DNA of 64,000 nt from JBNNGK01 sp050268245 (GTDB taxonomy: Bacteria > Pseudomonadota > Gammaproteobacteria > Enterobacterales > Enterobacteriaceae), in contig NZ_JBNNGK010000004.1 in the NCBI RefSeq assembly GCF_050268245.1, positions 62,001 through 126,000 on the forward strand. The letters are read 5' to 3'. The first letter of the stretch is position 1. Every line of letters starts with the position of its first letter. A program made the position numbers and the translations under genes. Under the pieces are notes generated by a model. The model saw only the letters and a program-made list of their open reading frames with translations, was not told the origin of the DNA and searched no databases. This document shows, in pieces, positions 42,962 through 51,059 of the stretch.

Positions 42962-42977
42962 TGTGACTGAAATCACC
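42962..42977. promoter_or_regulatory. CRP site 3 upstream of mtlA
   Basis: TGTGA-CTGAAA-TCACC, one mismatch, 73 bp after site 2. Confidence 0.7.
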
Positions 42978-43005
42978 ATAAACCCCTGTTAATGGGTATG
43001 CAGTA

Positions 43006-43021
43006 TGTGATTTAAGTCACA
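43006..43021. promoter_or_regulatory. CRP site 4 upstream of mtlA
   Basis: TGTGA-TTTAAG-TCACA, a perfect match, 44 bp after site 3 and 167 bp before the mtlA start. Confidence 0.85.
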
Positions 43022-43187
43022 AAAAATGCACGCAGTACGCACTTTAAAAAGGCCGTGATAGAGTCCGTGGCGCATACAGCATTAATGCGGCGGGCTCGGT
43101 AAGAGGCCCGTTGGCGACAAAAACAAACGCGCGCTCTTGCTCGTCAGCGCGTAATGCGATTACCGCTTCACTACAGGGGTGTGTTTT

Positions 43188-45104
43188 ATGTTTTCACCAG
43201 ATATTAAGGTTAAAGTGCAAAACTTTGGCCGTTTCCTTAGCAATATGGTGATGCCTAACATTGGCGCATTTATCGCCTGGGGTATCATTACCGCATTATT
43301 CATTCCTACCGGTTGGTTGCCGAACGAAACGTTGGGCAAGCTGGTCGGGCCGATGATCACTTACCTGCTGCCGCTGCTGATTGGTTATACCGGCGGTAAG
43401 TTAGTCGGCGGCGAGCGCGGTGGCGTGGTGGGTGCTATTACCACGATGGGGGTGATCGTCGGTGCCGATATGCCGATGTTCCTCGGCTCAATGATTGCCG
43501 GCCCGCTGGGTGGCTGGGCGATCAAGCATTTTGACCGTTGGGTCGACGGCAAAATCAAAAGCGGCTTCGAGATGTTGGTAAACAACTTCTCTGCCGGCAT
43601 CATTGGCATGCTGCTGGCGTTGCTGTCGTTCCTCGCTATCGGGCCGTTAGTGGAGACATTGTCCAAGCTGCTCGCGACCGGCGTTAACCTGATGGTGGTG
43701 AATAACCTGCTGCCATTAACCTCGATCTTCGTTGAACCGGCGAAAATTCTATTCCTCAATAATGCCATTAACCACGGCATCTTCTCGCCGTTGGGCATTC
43801 AACAGGCGACGGAAGCCGGTAAGTCGATCTTCTTCTTGATTGAAGCCAACCCAGGCCCGGGCTTAGGGGTGCTGATGGCCTATATGTTCTTCGGGCGCGG
43901 TAACGCGAAGCAGTCTGCAGGTGGTGCGGCCATCATCCACTTCTTTGGCGGCATTCACGAAATCTATTTCCCTTATGTGCTGATGAATCCGCGCCTGCTG
44001 TTGGCGGTGATTTTAGGCGGCATGACCGGCGTATTCACCTTAACACTGCTGAACGGCGGGTTGGTTTCTCCTGCCTCCCCTGGCTCGATTTTGGCGGTGT
44101 TGGCGATGACGCCAAAAGGGGCTTATTTCGCTAACCTGGCCGCCATCTTTGCCGCTTTCCTGGTTTCTTTCGTTGTGGCGGCCTTCTTGCTGAAAACATC
44201 GAAAGTGAAAGAAGACGATCTGGAAGAAGCCACCCGCCGTATGCAAGACATGAAGTCGCAGTCTAAAGGTGGCCAGCCGGTGGCCAATGCTGCGGTAGAA
44301 GGCGATCTGAGCACCGTGCGTAAAATCATCGTTGCCTGCGATGCCGGTATGGGTTCCAGCGCCATGGGGGCGGGGGTACTGCGTAAGAAGGTGGCTGATG
44401 CCGGGTTGAAAAACATTTCCGTCACCAACAGCGCGATCAACAATCTGCCGGACGATGTCGATCTGGTGATCACTCACCGTGATTTGACCGAACGCGCGAT
44501 GCGCCATGCACCACAGGCACAGCATATTTCTCTGACCAACTTCCTCGACAGCCAGTTATACAGCGATTTGACCGCCCGTCTGTTGGCCGCCAATAAGAGC
44601 AGCGACAATCAGCAGAAAGTGATTGGTGCCTTGGACGATAGCTTCGAAGCCTCTGAGCAGAATCTGTTTAAGCTGGGCGAAAACAACGTGTTCCTGGGCC
44701 TACAGGCCGCAGACAAGGAGCAAGCCATTCGCTTTGCCGGTGAACAATTGGTGAAGGGGGGCTATGTTGAGCCGGAGTATGTGTCGGCGATGCTGGAACG
44801 TGAAAAGCTGACCTCCACCTATCTTGGCGAGTCTATCGCCGTGCCGCACGGTACGATCGAAGCCAAAGATCGGGTACTGCGCACCGGCGTCGTGTTCTGC
44901 CAGTATCCGCAGGGCGTTCGTTTTGGTGAGGAAGAGGACGAGGTAGCGCGGTTGGTCATTGGTATCGCTGCCCGTAATAACGAACATATTCAAGTGATTA
45001 CCAGCCTGACCAATGCGTTGGATGACGAGACGGTGATCGCACGGTTGGCAAGCACCACCAACGTGCAGGATGTGCTGGATCTGTTAAGCGGCAAAAAAGC
45101 ATAA
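43188..45104 (+). CDS. mtlA: Mannitol-specific PTS enzyme IICBA
   Basis: 638-residue permease that imports and phosphorylates mannitol. The membrane IIC domain spans about 1-340 (GFIHEIYF-like block here GGIHEIYFPYVLMNPRL). The IIB domain starts near 378 with the phospho-Cys in IIVACDAGMGSSAMGAG. The IIA domain follows after about 490 with the phospho-His in YLGESIAVPHGTIEAKD. Start at ATG 43188 after CAGGGG; an in-frame GTG at 43179 is less likely. First gene of mtlADR, with four CRP sites upstream. Confidence 0.96.
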   Translation: MFSPDIKVKVQNFGRFLSNMVMPNIGAFIAWGIITALFIPTGWLPNETLGKLVGPMITYLLPLLIGYTGGKLVGGERGGVVGAITTMGVIVGADMPMFLGSMIAGPLGGWAIKHFDRWVDGKIKSGFEMLVNNFSAGIIGMLLALLSFLAIGPLVETLSKLLATGVNLMVVNNLLPLTSIFVEPAKILFLNNAINHGIFSPLGIQQATEAGKSIFFLIEANPGPGLGVLMAYMFFGRGNAKQSAGGAAIIHFFGGIHEIYFPYVLMNPRLLLAVILGGMTGVFTLTLLNGGLVSPASPGSILAVLAMTPKGAYFANLAAIFAAFLVSFVVAAFLLKTSKVKEDDLEEATRRMQDMKSQSKGGQPVANAAVEGDLSTVRKIIVACDAGMGSSAMGAGVLRKKVADAGLKNISVTNSAINNLPDDVDLVITHRDLTERAMRHAPQAQHISLTNFLDSQLYSDLTARLLAANKSSDNQQKVIGALDDSFEASEQNLFKLGENNVFLGLQAADKEQAIRFAGEQLVKGGYVEPEYVSAMLEREKLTSTYLGESIAVPHGTIEAKDRVLRTGVVFCQYPQGVRFGEEEDEVARLVIGIAARNNEHIQVITSLTNALDDETVIARLASTTNVQDVLDLLSGKKA

Positions 45105-45111
45105 ATCCCAT

Positions 45112-45137
45112 AAGGGCGTAGCACAGGCTGCGCCCTT
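45112..45137 (+). terminator. Intercistronic hairpin between mtlA and mtlD
   Basis: AAGGGCG/CGCCCTT stem, 8 bp after the mtlA stop, followed by GTTATTTTT. It could be a leaky terminator or an mRNA-stabilising hairpin that sets the mtlA to mtlD ratio. Confidence 0.5.
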
Positions 45138-45160
45138 GTTATTTTTAAGAAGGTATCGTT

Positions 45161-46315
45161 ATGAAAGCATTACATTTTGGCGCTGGGAATATCGGCCGTG
45201 GTTTTATCGGTAAACTGTTGGCCGATGCGCATGCCGAACTGACTTTTGCTGACGTCAACCAGACCGTGTTGGATCAACTTAACCAGCGTCGCGGCTATCA
45301 GGTTCACGTGGTGGGTGAGCAAGCGCGGGTTGAGCCGGTTAATAACGTTAAGGCGGTGAACAGCGGCAGCGACGAGGCCGTCGCGCTGATTGCCGAGGTG
45401 GATATTGTGACCACGGCGGTTGGCCCACAGATTCTGGCGAAAATCGCCGGTACGGTCGCCAAAGGGCTAATACTGCGCCATCAGCGTGGCAATCAGGCAC
45501 CGCTGAACATCATCGCCTGTGAGAACATGGTGCGCGGTACCAGTCAATTGAAGCAGCATGTTTTCGCCGCATTATCGCCGGAAGAGCAGGTTTGGGTGGA
45601 GCAACACATCGGCTTTGTCGATTCTGCGGTAGACCGCATTGTGCCACCGGCAGAATCGAGCAGTCAGGATCCGTTAGAAGTGACGGTAGAAACTTTTAGC
45701 GAGTGGATTGTCGATCAGACGCAGTTCAAAGGAACGCCACCGGCGATTGCCGGTATGGAACTGACCGATAACCTGATGGCGTTCGTTGAGCGTAAGCTGT
45801 TCACATTAAATACCGGGCATGCCATCACCGCGTATCTGGGTCAGCAGGCTCACTTACTCACCATTCGTGAGGCGATCCTCGATCCGGCCATTCGTCGCGT
45901 GGTGAAAGGTGCGATGGAAGAAAGCGGTGCGGTGCTGATCAAGCGTTACGGTTTCGATCCGCAAAAACACGCGGCCTATATCGACAAAATTCTGACGCGT
46001 TTTGAGAACCCCTATCTGCACGACGACGTTGAGCGCGTGGGCCGCCAGCCATTACGGAAGCTGAGTGCGGGCGATCGTCTGATCAAGCCGCTGTCTGGTA
46101 CGCTGGAGTATGCTCTGCCGCACGCTAATCTGATTCAGGGTATTGCCGCCGCCATGAGTTATCGCAGCGAGCAGGATCCACAGGCGCAGGAACTGGTAGA
46201 GCTGTTGAGTTCGCTTGGCCCAAAAGCCGCGTTGGTGCAAATTTCTGGCTTGGCGGCCGAAAGTGAGGTTGTGGAAGAAGCCGTAGCTGTGTATAACGCC
46301 ATGCAACGCCACTAG
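45161..46315 (+). CDS. mtlD: Mannitol-1-phosphate 5-dehydrogenase
   Basis: 384-residue NAD-dependent enzyme that oxidises mannitol 1-phosphate to fructose 6-phosphate. It begins MKALHFGAGNIGRGFIGKLL with the nucleotide-binding GAGNIGRG, and the catalytic region shows KLFTLNTGHAITAYLG near 212-227. Second gene of the mtl operon. Confidence 0.96.
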   Translation: MKALHFGAGNIGRGFIGKLLADAHAELTFADVNQTVLDQLNQRRGYQVHVVGEQARVEPVNNVKAVNSGSDEAVALIAEVDIVTTAVGPQILAKIAGTVAKGLILRHQRGNQAPLNIIACENMVRGTSQLKQHVFAALSPEEQVWVEQHIGFVDSAVDRIVPPAESSSQDPLEVTVETFSEWIVDQTQFKGTPPAIAGMELTDNLMAFVERKLFTLNTGHAITAYLGQQAHLLTIREAILDPAIRRVVKGAMEESGAVLIKRYGFDPQKHAAYIDKILTRFENPYLHDDVERVGRQPLRKLSAGDRLIKPLSGTLEYALPHANLIQGIAAAMSYRSEQDPQAQELVELLSSLGPKAALVQISGLAAESEVVEEAVAVYNAMQRH

Positions 46316-46340
46316 CCTAACGTCGTTGCCATTATACGGT

Positions 46341-46375
46341 AGACAGTGCCTCAACGTCTCACGGAGCCACTGTCT
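46341..46375 (+). other. Intercistronic hairpin between mtlD and mtlR
   Basis: AGACAGTG and CACTGTCT form an 8-bp stem with a 19-nt loop, 25 bp after the mtlD stop. Its position means that mtlR translation most likely starts after it. Confidence 0.45.
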
Positions 46376-46436
46376 GCCCCAATGGATGAATCAGTTAGGC
46401 CAAGAGGCATGCGCCGAAGGGCGATACCACAATGAG

Positions 46437-47018
46437 ATGACTTTCCACGCCATGCGAAAAGCGACGATGATCGAGACTCAGGCATTTGAAAATCAGGTTC
46501 TGGAAAAGCTTAACGCGGGCAAGACGGTACGCAGCTTTCTGATCGCGGCCGTTGAGCTGTTGGCTGAAGCGCTAAACGTCTTGGTGGTGCAGGTGTTCCG
46601 CAAGGATGATTATGCGGTAAAGTATGCCGTCGAACCGCTGTTGTCCGGCGCAGGGCCGCTGGGTGAGCTGTCGGTGCGGCTAAAGCTAATGTATGGCTTG
46701 GGCGTGATTTCACGGCATGAATACGAAGATGCCGAATTGTTGATGGCCATGCGTGAGGAGTTGAACCACGATGGCGCAGAATACCGCTTTGTTGACGACG
46801 AAATTCTTGGCCCATTCGGCGAGCTGCACTGCGTGGCCGCATTGCCGCCGGTGCCGACGTTCCTGCAACCCGGTGAGGCGGAAGACACCTTGATTGCCAT
46901 GCAGTACCAGCGCTATCAGCAAATGGTGCGCTCCACCATGGTATTGTCACTGACTGAGCTGATTGCGGGCATTGGTGCCAAGCAGGCGTCACGTCTTTCG
47001 CCGCTGGGTCACGCTTAA
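46437..47018 (+). CDS. mtlR: Mannitol operon repressor MtlR
   Basis: About 194-residue regulator of the mtl operon. Strongly conserved from ETQAFENQVLEKLNAGKTVRSFL onward, with VFRKDDYAVKYAVEPLLSG and GPFGELHCVAALPP. MtlR dampens mtl expression, apparently not by a classical DNA-binding domain. The start is uncertain: in-frame ATGs lie at 46386, 46437, 46452 and 46467 and none has a good ribosome site; 46437 gives a length near that of the E. coli protein. Follows mtlD. Confidence 0.9.
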   Translation: MTFHAMRKATMIETQAFENQVLEKLNAGKTVRSFLIAAVELLAEALNVLVVQVFRKDDYAVKYAVEPLLSGAGPLGELSVRLKLMYGLGVISRHEYEDAELLMAMREELNHDGAEYRFVDDEILGPFGELHCVAALPPVPTFLQPGEAEDTLIAMQYQRYQQMVRSTMVLSLTELIAGIGAKQASRLSPLGHA

Positions 47019-47717
47019 CGCGACCATTTACTATGATCGCCGTGTGCGCCCGGCACTTCGGCGGCGCGCTGAATGCAAAGAAACGCATATACTATTTATA
47101 TCATTTCATTACCGAGGCAGTAATTCGAGTATAGCGATGATGAGATGGTATTCTATTTTTTAAGTAAATGAATGTGATCATCCTTTCTGGCTTTTAGTCG
47201 GTTAAAATACCAGACTATTCATGGTGTAGTAATTTTAATTATTTTTTTATTGATTTGATCTGCTTTTTGGCTAAAGTTGCCGCGAGGTGAGCTTAGCGTT
47301 GCGGTGATTTATACATTTTCTGATGTGGTAAATGTTTAATTCTGGATCTGGATGTATGTTTTTACTTCGACAAGTATTTGAGTTTATTTGTTCAGGTGGG
47401 GATATGACGAGGTTTATTTGTCATGCTGGTGCTGCTCTAATTATTCAGGGTATATATTTATCTCTTCCAGTTTTTTTGATTCCAAATGAATAAGAGGTAT
47501 CAACTGAGTCACTGTATCCTAAATAATTCGAGTTGTATGTAGGCGGTCACCCTTGGGAACTCACGCTGTGTCAGTGACGGGGGAAGAGGAAATCCCATAC
47601 TCAAGCCATGTAAACAGAATGCTATAAGCCGAACGCTGCCGGGACAGGCAGTGCGGTGATATTTAGTAACCATGCCTACCAGCGAATGATGGAAATAACA
47701 TAATAAAGAGGGATTAT
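47019..47717. other. AT-rich interval between mtlR and the microcin-like gene
   Basis: About 700 bp without a convincing gene. The first half is low-GC. An ERIC-like half element begins at 47515. The promoter of the peptide gene at 47718 should be here, but none could be assigned. The base composition suggests acquired DNA. Confidence 0.5.
47515..47553 (+). repeat. Partial ERIC-like element
   Basis: TATCCTAAATAATTCGAGTTG followed by TAGGCGGTCACC matches the left end of the ERIC copy at 23-149 (TATACCCTAAATAATTTGAGTTGCAGGAAGGCGGCA). The right half does not align clearly up to 47660, so the element looks truncated or badly decayed. Confidence 0.6.
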
Positions 47718-47975
47718 ATGAGGGAGCTAACGGTACAGGAATTGAATGACGTGAGCGGCGCTGGCGTTGTTCAGGATATATTAGCGTGGGGAGGCGATAC
47801 TGCCGGGAATTTCATTGGTAAAGCCATTGGTAGTGCAATATTAGGCGCGATGGGCCCAATTGGTATAAGTATCGGCAGTCTGATTGGCGGGCGTCTTGGT
47901 TCCGGCGTTGGGCGCGTTATTGGCAATATTGCCGGTTCAATGGTTGAGGGATTCATTAAATTACTCGGCCGTTAA
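47718..47975 (+). CDS. Double-glycine-type microcin/class II bacteriocin-like precursor
   Basis: 85-residue peptide. The leader MRELTVQELNDVSGAG fits the double-glycine leader of colicin V-type microcins, which is removed by a peptidase-containing ABC exporter; here the cut would follow GA rather than GG or immediately after. The core of about 69 residues is very Gly/Ala/Ile-rich with many GxxxG patterns (AIGSAILGAMGPIGISIGSLIGGRLGSGVG), so it is likely membrane-active. AGAGGG precedes the ATG. No exporter or recognisable immunity gene is adjacent, so it appears to be an orphan. A related peptide with another role, such as signalling, cannot be excluded. Confidence 0.7.
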   Translation: MRELTVQELNDVSGAGVVQDILAWGGDTAGNFIGKAIGSAILGAMGPIGISIGSLIGGRLGSGVGRVIGNIAGSMVEGFIKLLGR

Positions 47976-47982
47976 ATGATTG

Positions 47983-48030
47983 AACCGCGCGCGGCAATGA
48001 TTATTATATTGCTGCGCGCTGGTTTTCTTC
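47983..48030 (+). terminator. Terminator after the microcin-like gene
   Basis: AACCGCGCGCGGCAAT...ATTGCTGCGCGCTGGTT forms a long stem with a 9-nt loop and one or two imperfections, followed by TTTTCTTC. It starts 8 bp after the stop codon of the peptide gene. The rest of the interval to yibL (48031-48368) shows no supported gene. Confidence 0.7.
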
Positions 48031-48368
48031 GCTGGATGAGGCGGCTATTGCAGTTGATTGATGATGTTTTCTCTTTTTTTAGCCCGATATTATTTTTATC
48101 CTGCGGATAGAGTTTATGGTGTAACGGGAGCGCATTTCGTAACGTCAAGCGTGGCGGCACTAAAATTTGAGTGGCGTAAAGGCAATAAACGCATAACGCA
48201 TCGATTGGCGGTTGCGGGGGGAAGTTGTGGTGAGCGGAGGGGCTAACGCTTGTGGCACGTGTCGTTTTCCAACCGATATAGCGTGGGCGAGTAACTGCGC
48301 GTACATTTTGCTACAATGCACAAAACCCCTTTTTAACGTGCCGGTTGCGGCACTCCAGGCTAGACATC

Positions 48369-48731
48369 ATGAAAGAAAAAGAGAAGGCAGAGATTAAGCG
48401 CCTTAGCGACCTGCTGGATGCGCTGAACCATAAAGACGCGGTCGTGATCCAACAGGGCAATGCGGATCTGATTGCGCAACATGTAAAAGAAAAAGAAAAA
48501 TTGGCGACGGAAATCGAGCGTTTGAAAAACGTGCGCGTTGAAAAGCTGAGTGCGGAAGCGCAAAAGCTGCAACAGTTGCCGTTTAGCCGTGAAATCACCA
48601 AAAAAGAGCAGGCGGATATGGGCGCATTGAAGAAAAGCGCGCGCGGCTTGGTGGTGGTGCACCCAATGACGGCGCTGGGCCGTGAAATGGGGCTGAAAGT
48701 GGTTACCGGTTACGCGAAAAAAGCGTTCTGA
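48369..48731 (+). CDS. yibL: YibL family ribosome-associated protein
   Basis: 120-residue basic coiled-coil protein similar to E. coli YibL, which has been found with ribosomes. It begins KEKEKAEIKRLSDLLDAL, has a charged helical middle and the conserved end SREITKKEQADMGALKK and GLVVVHPMTALGREMGLKVVTG. Start at ATG 48369. In E. coli it also follows mtlADR. Confidence 0.92.
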   Translation: MKEKEKAEIKRLSDLLDALNHKDAVVIQQGNADLIAQHVKEKEKLATEIERLKNVRVEKLSAEAQKLQQLPFSREITKKEQADMGALKKSARGLVVVHPMTALGREMGLKVVTGYAKKAF

Positions 48732-48739
48732 TTGCCGAC

Positions 48740-48767
48740 GCATCGGAGCGCAAGCCTGCTCCGATGC
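48740..48767. terminator. Hairpin between yibL and the converging methyltransferase gene
   Basis: GCATCGGAGC and GCTCCGATGC form a perfect 10-bp stem with an 8-nt loop, between two converging genes. Probable shared terminator. Confidence 0.65.
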
Positions 48768-48779
48768 ATCATTTGCCGT

Positions 48780-49553
48780 TTAGCCGTGTTTGCTGGCGAC
48801 AAACGCCTTGGTTTGATAGGGCACGATGACCGTTTCTTGCCCACCCAGCTCTTCTTCTTGCGCCACCAGTTGGCGAATCTGATCGATAACCTGTTCCTGC
48901 TGCGCCGACGGCATAGCGGCAATAAAGCTGGTGGAACGCACGCGGTTATAAATCACATCTTCTATCGCACCACGATGATTGAACATGAAATCTTGTTGCT
49001 GTAATGCCGTGAAGCCGTTGCTCGGAAACAGGTTACGCCATTCACCCGTATAAAAACGTGGCGCATCACCTTCGTGGCGATCGATGATCTGGTTCAGCCT
49101 ACGAACCCAACTGACGCGCGCGTCACGCACGTTCCATACCAGCCCCAATTTACCGCCGGGTTTAAGAATACGCTGGATTTCCGCCAACGCCTGCGGGGTG
49201 GCAAACCAGTGGAATGATTGAGCGCAGACTACGGCATCGACCGACTCATCCGGCAGCGGAATTGCATCGGCGGTTGCCGTCAGCGTTTGCACCTGTGGCA
49301 ATGCGGCTGACAGCTTTTCCACCATTTGTGCTATCGGCTCGACAGCAATCACCTGCGCACCGGTGTCCAACAGGCGCGGGGTGAATTTTCCGGTACCAGC
49401 ACCTAAATCAACCACCGTTTTACCCGCGTGCAGGCCAAGATCGTTGCGCAACCAGTCGGTGAGTGCTGCTGGATAGTCTGGCCGACCTTTGACGTAGCGG
49501 TCAGCATTTGCCTGATAGCCTGTTGCGGCAGCATGATGAAGTGAGAGGGTCAT
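48780..49553 (-). CDS. Class I SAM-dependent methyltransferase
   Basis: 257-residue Rossmann methyltransferase of the Methyltransf_11 kind. Motif I is VVDLGAGTGKFTPRLL near residues 47-62, followed by VIAVEPIAQM (acidic SAM-ribose ligand), DAVVCAQSFHWF and LKPGGKLGLVWN. Such proteins with CAQSFHW often act on small molecules, but the substrate is unknown. It starts 20 bp after yiiM on the same strand and may be co-transcribed with it. Confidence 0.8.
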   Translation of the reverse strand: MTLSLHHAAATGYQANADRYVKGRPDYPAALTDWLRNDLGLHAGKTVVDLGAGTGKFTPRLLDTGAQVIAVEPIAQMVEKLSAALPQVQTLTATADAIPLPDESVDAVVCAQSFHWFATPQALAEIQRILKPGGKLGLVWNVRDARVSWVRRLNQIIDRHEGDAPRFYTGEWRNLFPSNGFTALQQQDFMFNHRGAIEDVIYNRVRSTSFIAAMPSAQQEQVIDQIRQLVAQEEELGGQETVIVPYQTKAFVASKHG

Positions 49554-49573
49554 AATGTCTCTTGCCTTATGTG

Positions 49574-50245
49574 TTAGCGGCCCAGCAGGCGGCGGTTAAA
49601 GTCTTCAATTTTGCCTTCACTGATACGCAACCACAGGGTTTTGCACCAACTGGCGGAAAGCCCGGCGGCCGACAGTAAACGGCGATACTGTTCTTCATCG
49701 AATGGCATATGCCAGGCGATACCGATGGCGTCCGCCACCGAAACATCGCTGTTGCGCGCGACGCGTTCCAGCGGACGATAGCCGTTGACCAAACCCGGCG
49801 AAATAACCCGGTACAGCCAGCCGCAGCGGCCGCTTTGCTGCATCAGTAGTGAGAGATCGTCAATGTTGAAATGATGATTGAGCTTGAAGCACGGTGAGCG
49901 CGGTTGCGTGACTTGAATCAGCGCCTCGCCCCAGCGGAAAATATCACCGATATTTACATGGTGTTCGGTGAGCCCGGCGGTTGAGATATTCTCGCCGAAG
50001 GCGGGTGAAGCAAACCGTTCTGCCAGTGCGGGAAACTGCGCACGCCAATGGGCGTAATGCTCGCGTGGATAGTGGCACAGTGCGCGGTCTGCGCCGCCGT
50101 GGTAGCTTTTTTCCGCTTGCTCATCGCCTGCCAAACCCAGCGCAGTTAACTTGACTGCGCCGTCCACTTGGCGTTTGGCAATGGCGCTTGGCCGCCCACC
50201 GGCGTAGGACTGGATCTGACCAAGGTAAACCTCAGGGTGATGCAT
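49574..50245 (-). CDS. yiiM: MOSC-domain protein YiiM
   Basis: 223-residue MOSC protein similar to E. coli YiiM, a molybdenum-cofactor enzyme that detoxifies N-hydroxylated base analogues such as 6-hydroxylaminopurine. Visible blocks: GLAGDEQAEKSYHGG, RALCHYPREHYAHW, AFGENIST and TQPRSPCFKL with the presumed Mo-ligating Cys. The C-terminal helical domain FDEEQYRRLLSAAGLSASW is also present. Upstream lies the 127-bp repeat array. Confidence 0.92.
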   Translation of the reverse strand: MHHPEVYLGQIQSYAGGRPSAIAKRQVDGAVKLTALGLAGDEQAEKSYHGGADRALCHYPREHYAHWRAQFPALAERFASPAFGENISTAGLTEHHVNIGDIFRWGEALIQVTQPRSPCFKLNHHFNIDDLSLLMQQSGRCGWLYRVISPGLVNGYRPLERVARNSDVSVADAIGIAWHMPFDEEQYRRLLSAAGLSASWCKTLWLRISEGKIEDFNRRLLGR

Positions 50246-50286
50246 AGCGCCTCCGTTCTTCTTTTCCTTGATATTAAAATACGTGC

Positions 50287-50951
50287 CCGTTTGCCGATCG
50301 CTCGATGATGGTGGCGCGAACAGGTTCGACCGTTACGCACTCAGCAACATGTTCATTTTCATCAGGCTTAGCCCCGACACCGCGGCCAGCCGTAGGGGCG
50401 AGGCATGCCGCGTTCGTTTGTCTATCGTACGATGATCGCGGAGCGAACAGGTTCGACCGTTACGCACTCAGCAACATGTTCATTTTCATCAGGCTCAGCC
50501 CCGACACCGCGGCCACCCGTAGGGGCGAGGCCTGCCTCGCCCGTTTGCCGATCGCTCGATGATGGTGGAGCGAACAGGTGTGACCGCTACGCACTCAGTA
50601 ACATGTTCCTTTTCTTCAGGCTCAGCCCAGCACCGCAGCCCCCCGTAGGGGCGAGGCCGGCCTCGCCCCTTTGCTTCATTGTACGATGATCGTGCTGCGA
50701 ACAAGGGCGACCGCTCCGCACTCAGCAAAATGCTCAGTTTCATCTGGCTCACCCCCAGCACCGCAGCCCCCCGTAGGGGCGAGGCATGCCTCGCCCGTTT
50801 GCCCATCGCACAATTATCGTACAGCGAACAGGTGCGACCGCTCCGCACTCAGCAAAATGCACATCTTCATCGGGCTCAACCCCAGCACCGCAGCCACCCG
50901 TAGGGGCGAGGCAGGCCTCGCCCATTTGCCCATCGTTCGATGAGCGATCAC
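50287..50951. repeat. Five-copy 127-bp tandem repeat array with GC-rich palindromes
   Basis: Unit starts (CGAACAGG or CGAACAAGG) fall at 50317, 50444, 50571, 50698 and 50825, exactly 127 bp apart, with a partial unit before the first. Each unit contains a palindrome of the form GTAGGGGCGAGGC-NN-GCCTCGCCC; the centre is AT, CT, CG, AT, AG, and the first copy has a damaged right arm. Blocks GCACTCAGCAA.ATG and TTCATC.GGCT are also conserved. No frame is conserved across units because 127 is not a multiple of three, so it is not coding. The array fills the gap between yiiM and the chemoreceptor gene (50246-51059). Confidence 0.9.
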
Positions 50952-51028
50952 CGGGATGAAACGTTAAACGTCGTGGGGAAATGATCGAAAATCAGCATAG
51001 CCTGAGTTGTGGCCGGATGACAGCGGAA

Positions 51029-51051
51029 ACCGCCCGAAACAGTCGGGCGGT
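51029..51051 (-). terminator. Terminator of the chemoreceptor gene
   Basis: ACCGCCCGA/TCGGGCGGT, a 9-bp stem with loop AACAG. Placed 9 bp after the stop codon on the minus strand, with a short T run. Confidence 0.65.
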
Positions 51052-51059
51052 AAGCAGTA

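Larger units (their letters stand above)
42154..43187. other. Long AT-rich divergent region between adhE-like gene and mtlA
   Basis: About 1 kb. The left half (42240-42560) is strongly AT-rich and presumably holds the adhE promoter. The right part holds four CRP-type sites at 42845, 42889, 42962 and 43006. A possible 86-codon frame at 42571-42831 has no recognisable features and I do not call it a gene. Confidence 0.6.

Noticed and set aside
47976..48110. 44-codon hydrophobic frame (MIEPRAAMIIILL...) directly after the microcin-like gene, a possible immunity peptide
   Set aside because: It has no ribosome site of its own and lies across a strong terminator hairpin with a T run (47983-48030), so the sequence is better explained by the terminator. 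It could be reconsidered if homologues conserve it.
50305..50943. Overlapping open frames of 70-117 codons inside the 127-bp array
   Set aside because: The period is not a multiple of three and each frame shows the same repeat in shifted form. They arise from the repeat, not from protein coding.
50287..50951. ERIC elements as the source of the 127-bp period
   Set aside because: ERIC is also about 127 bp, but the unit shares neither the ERIC ends nor the core. The equal length looks coincidental.
50287..50951. CRISPR array
   Set aside because: The repeats are contiguous 127-bp units with no unique spacers and no cas genes nearby.
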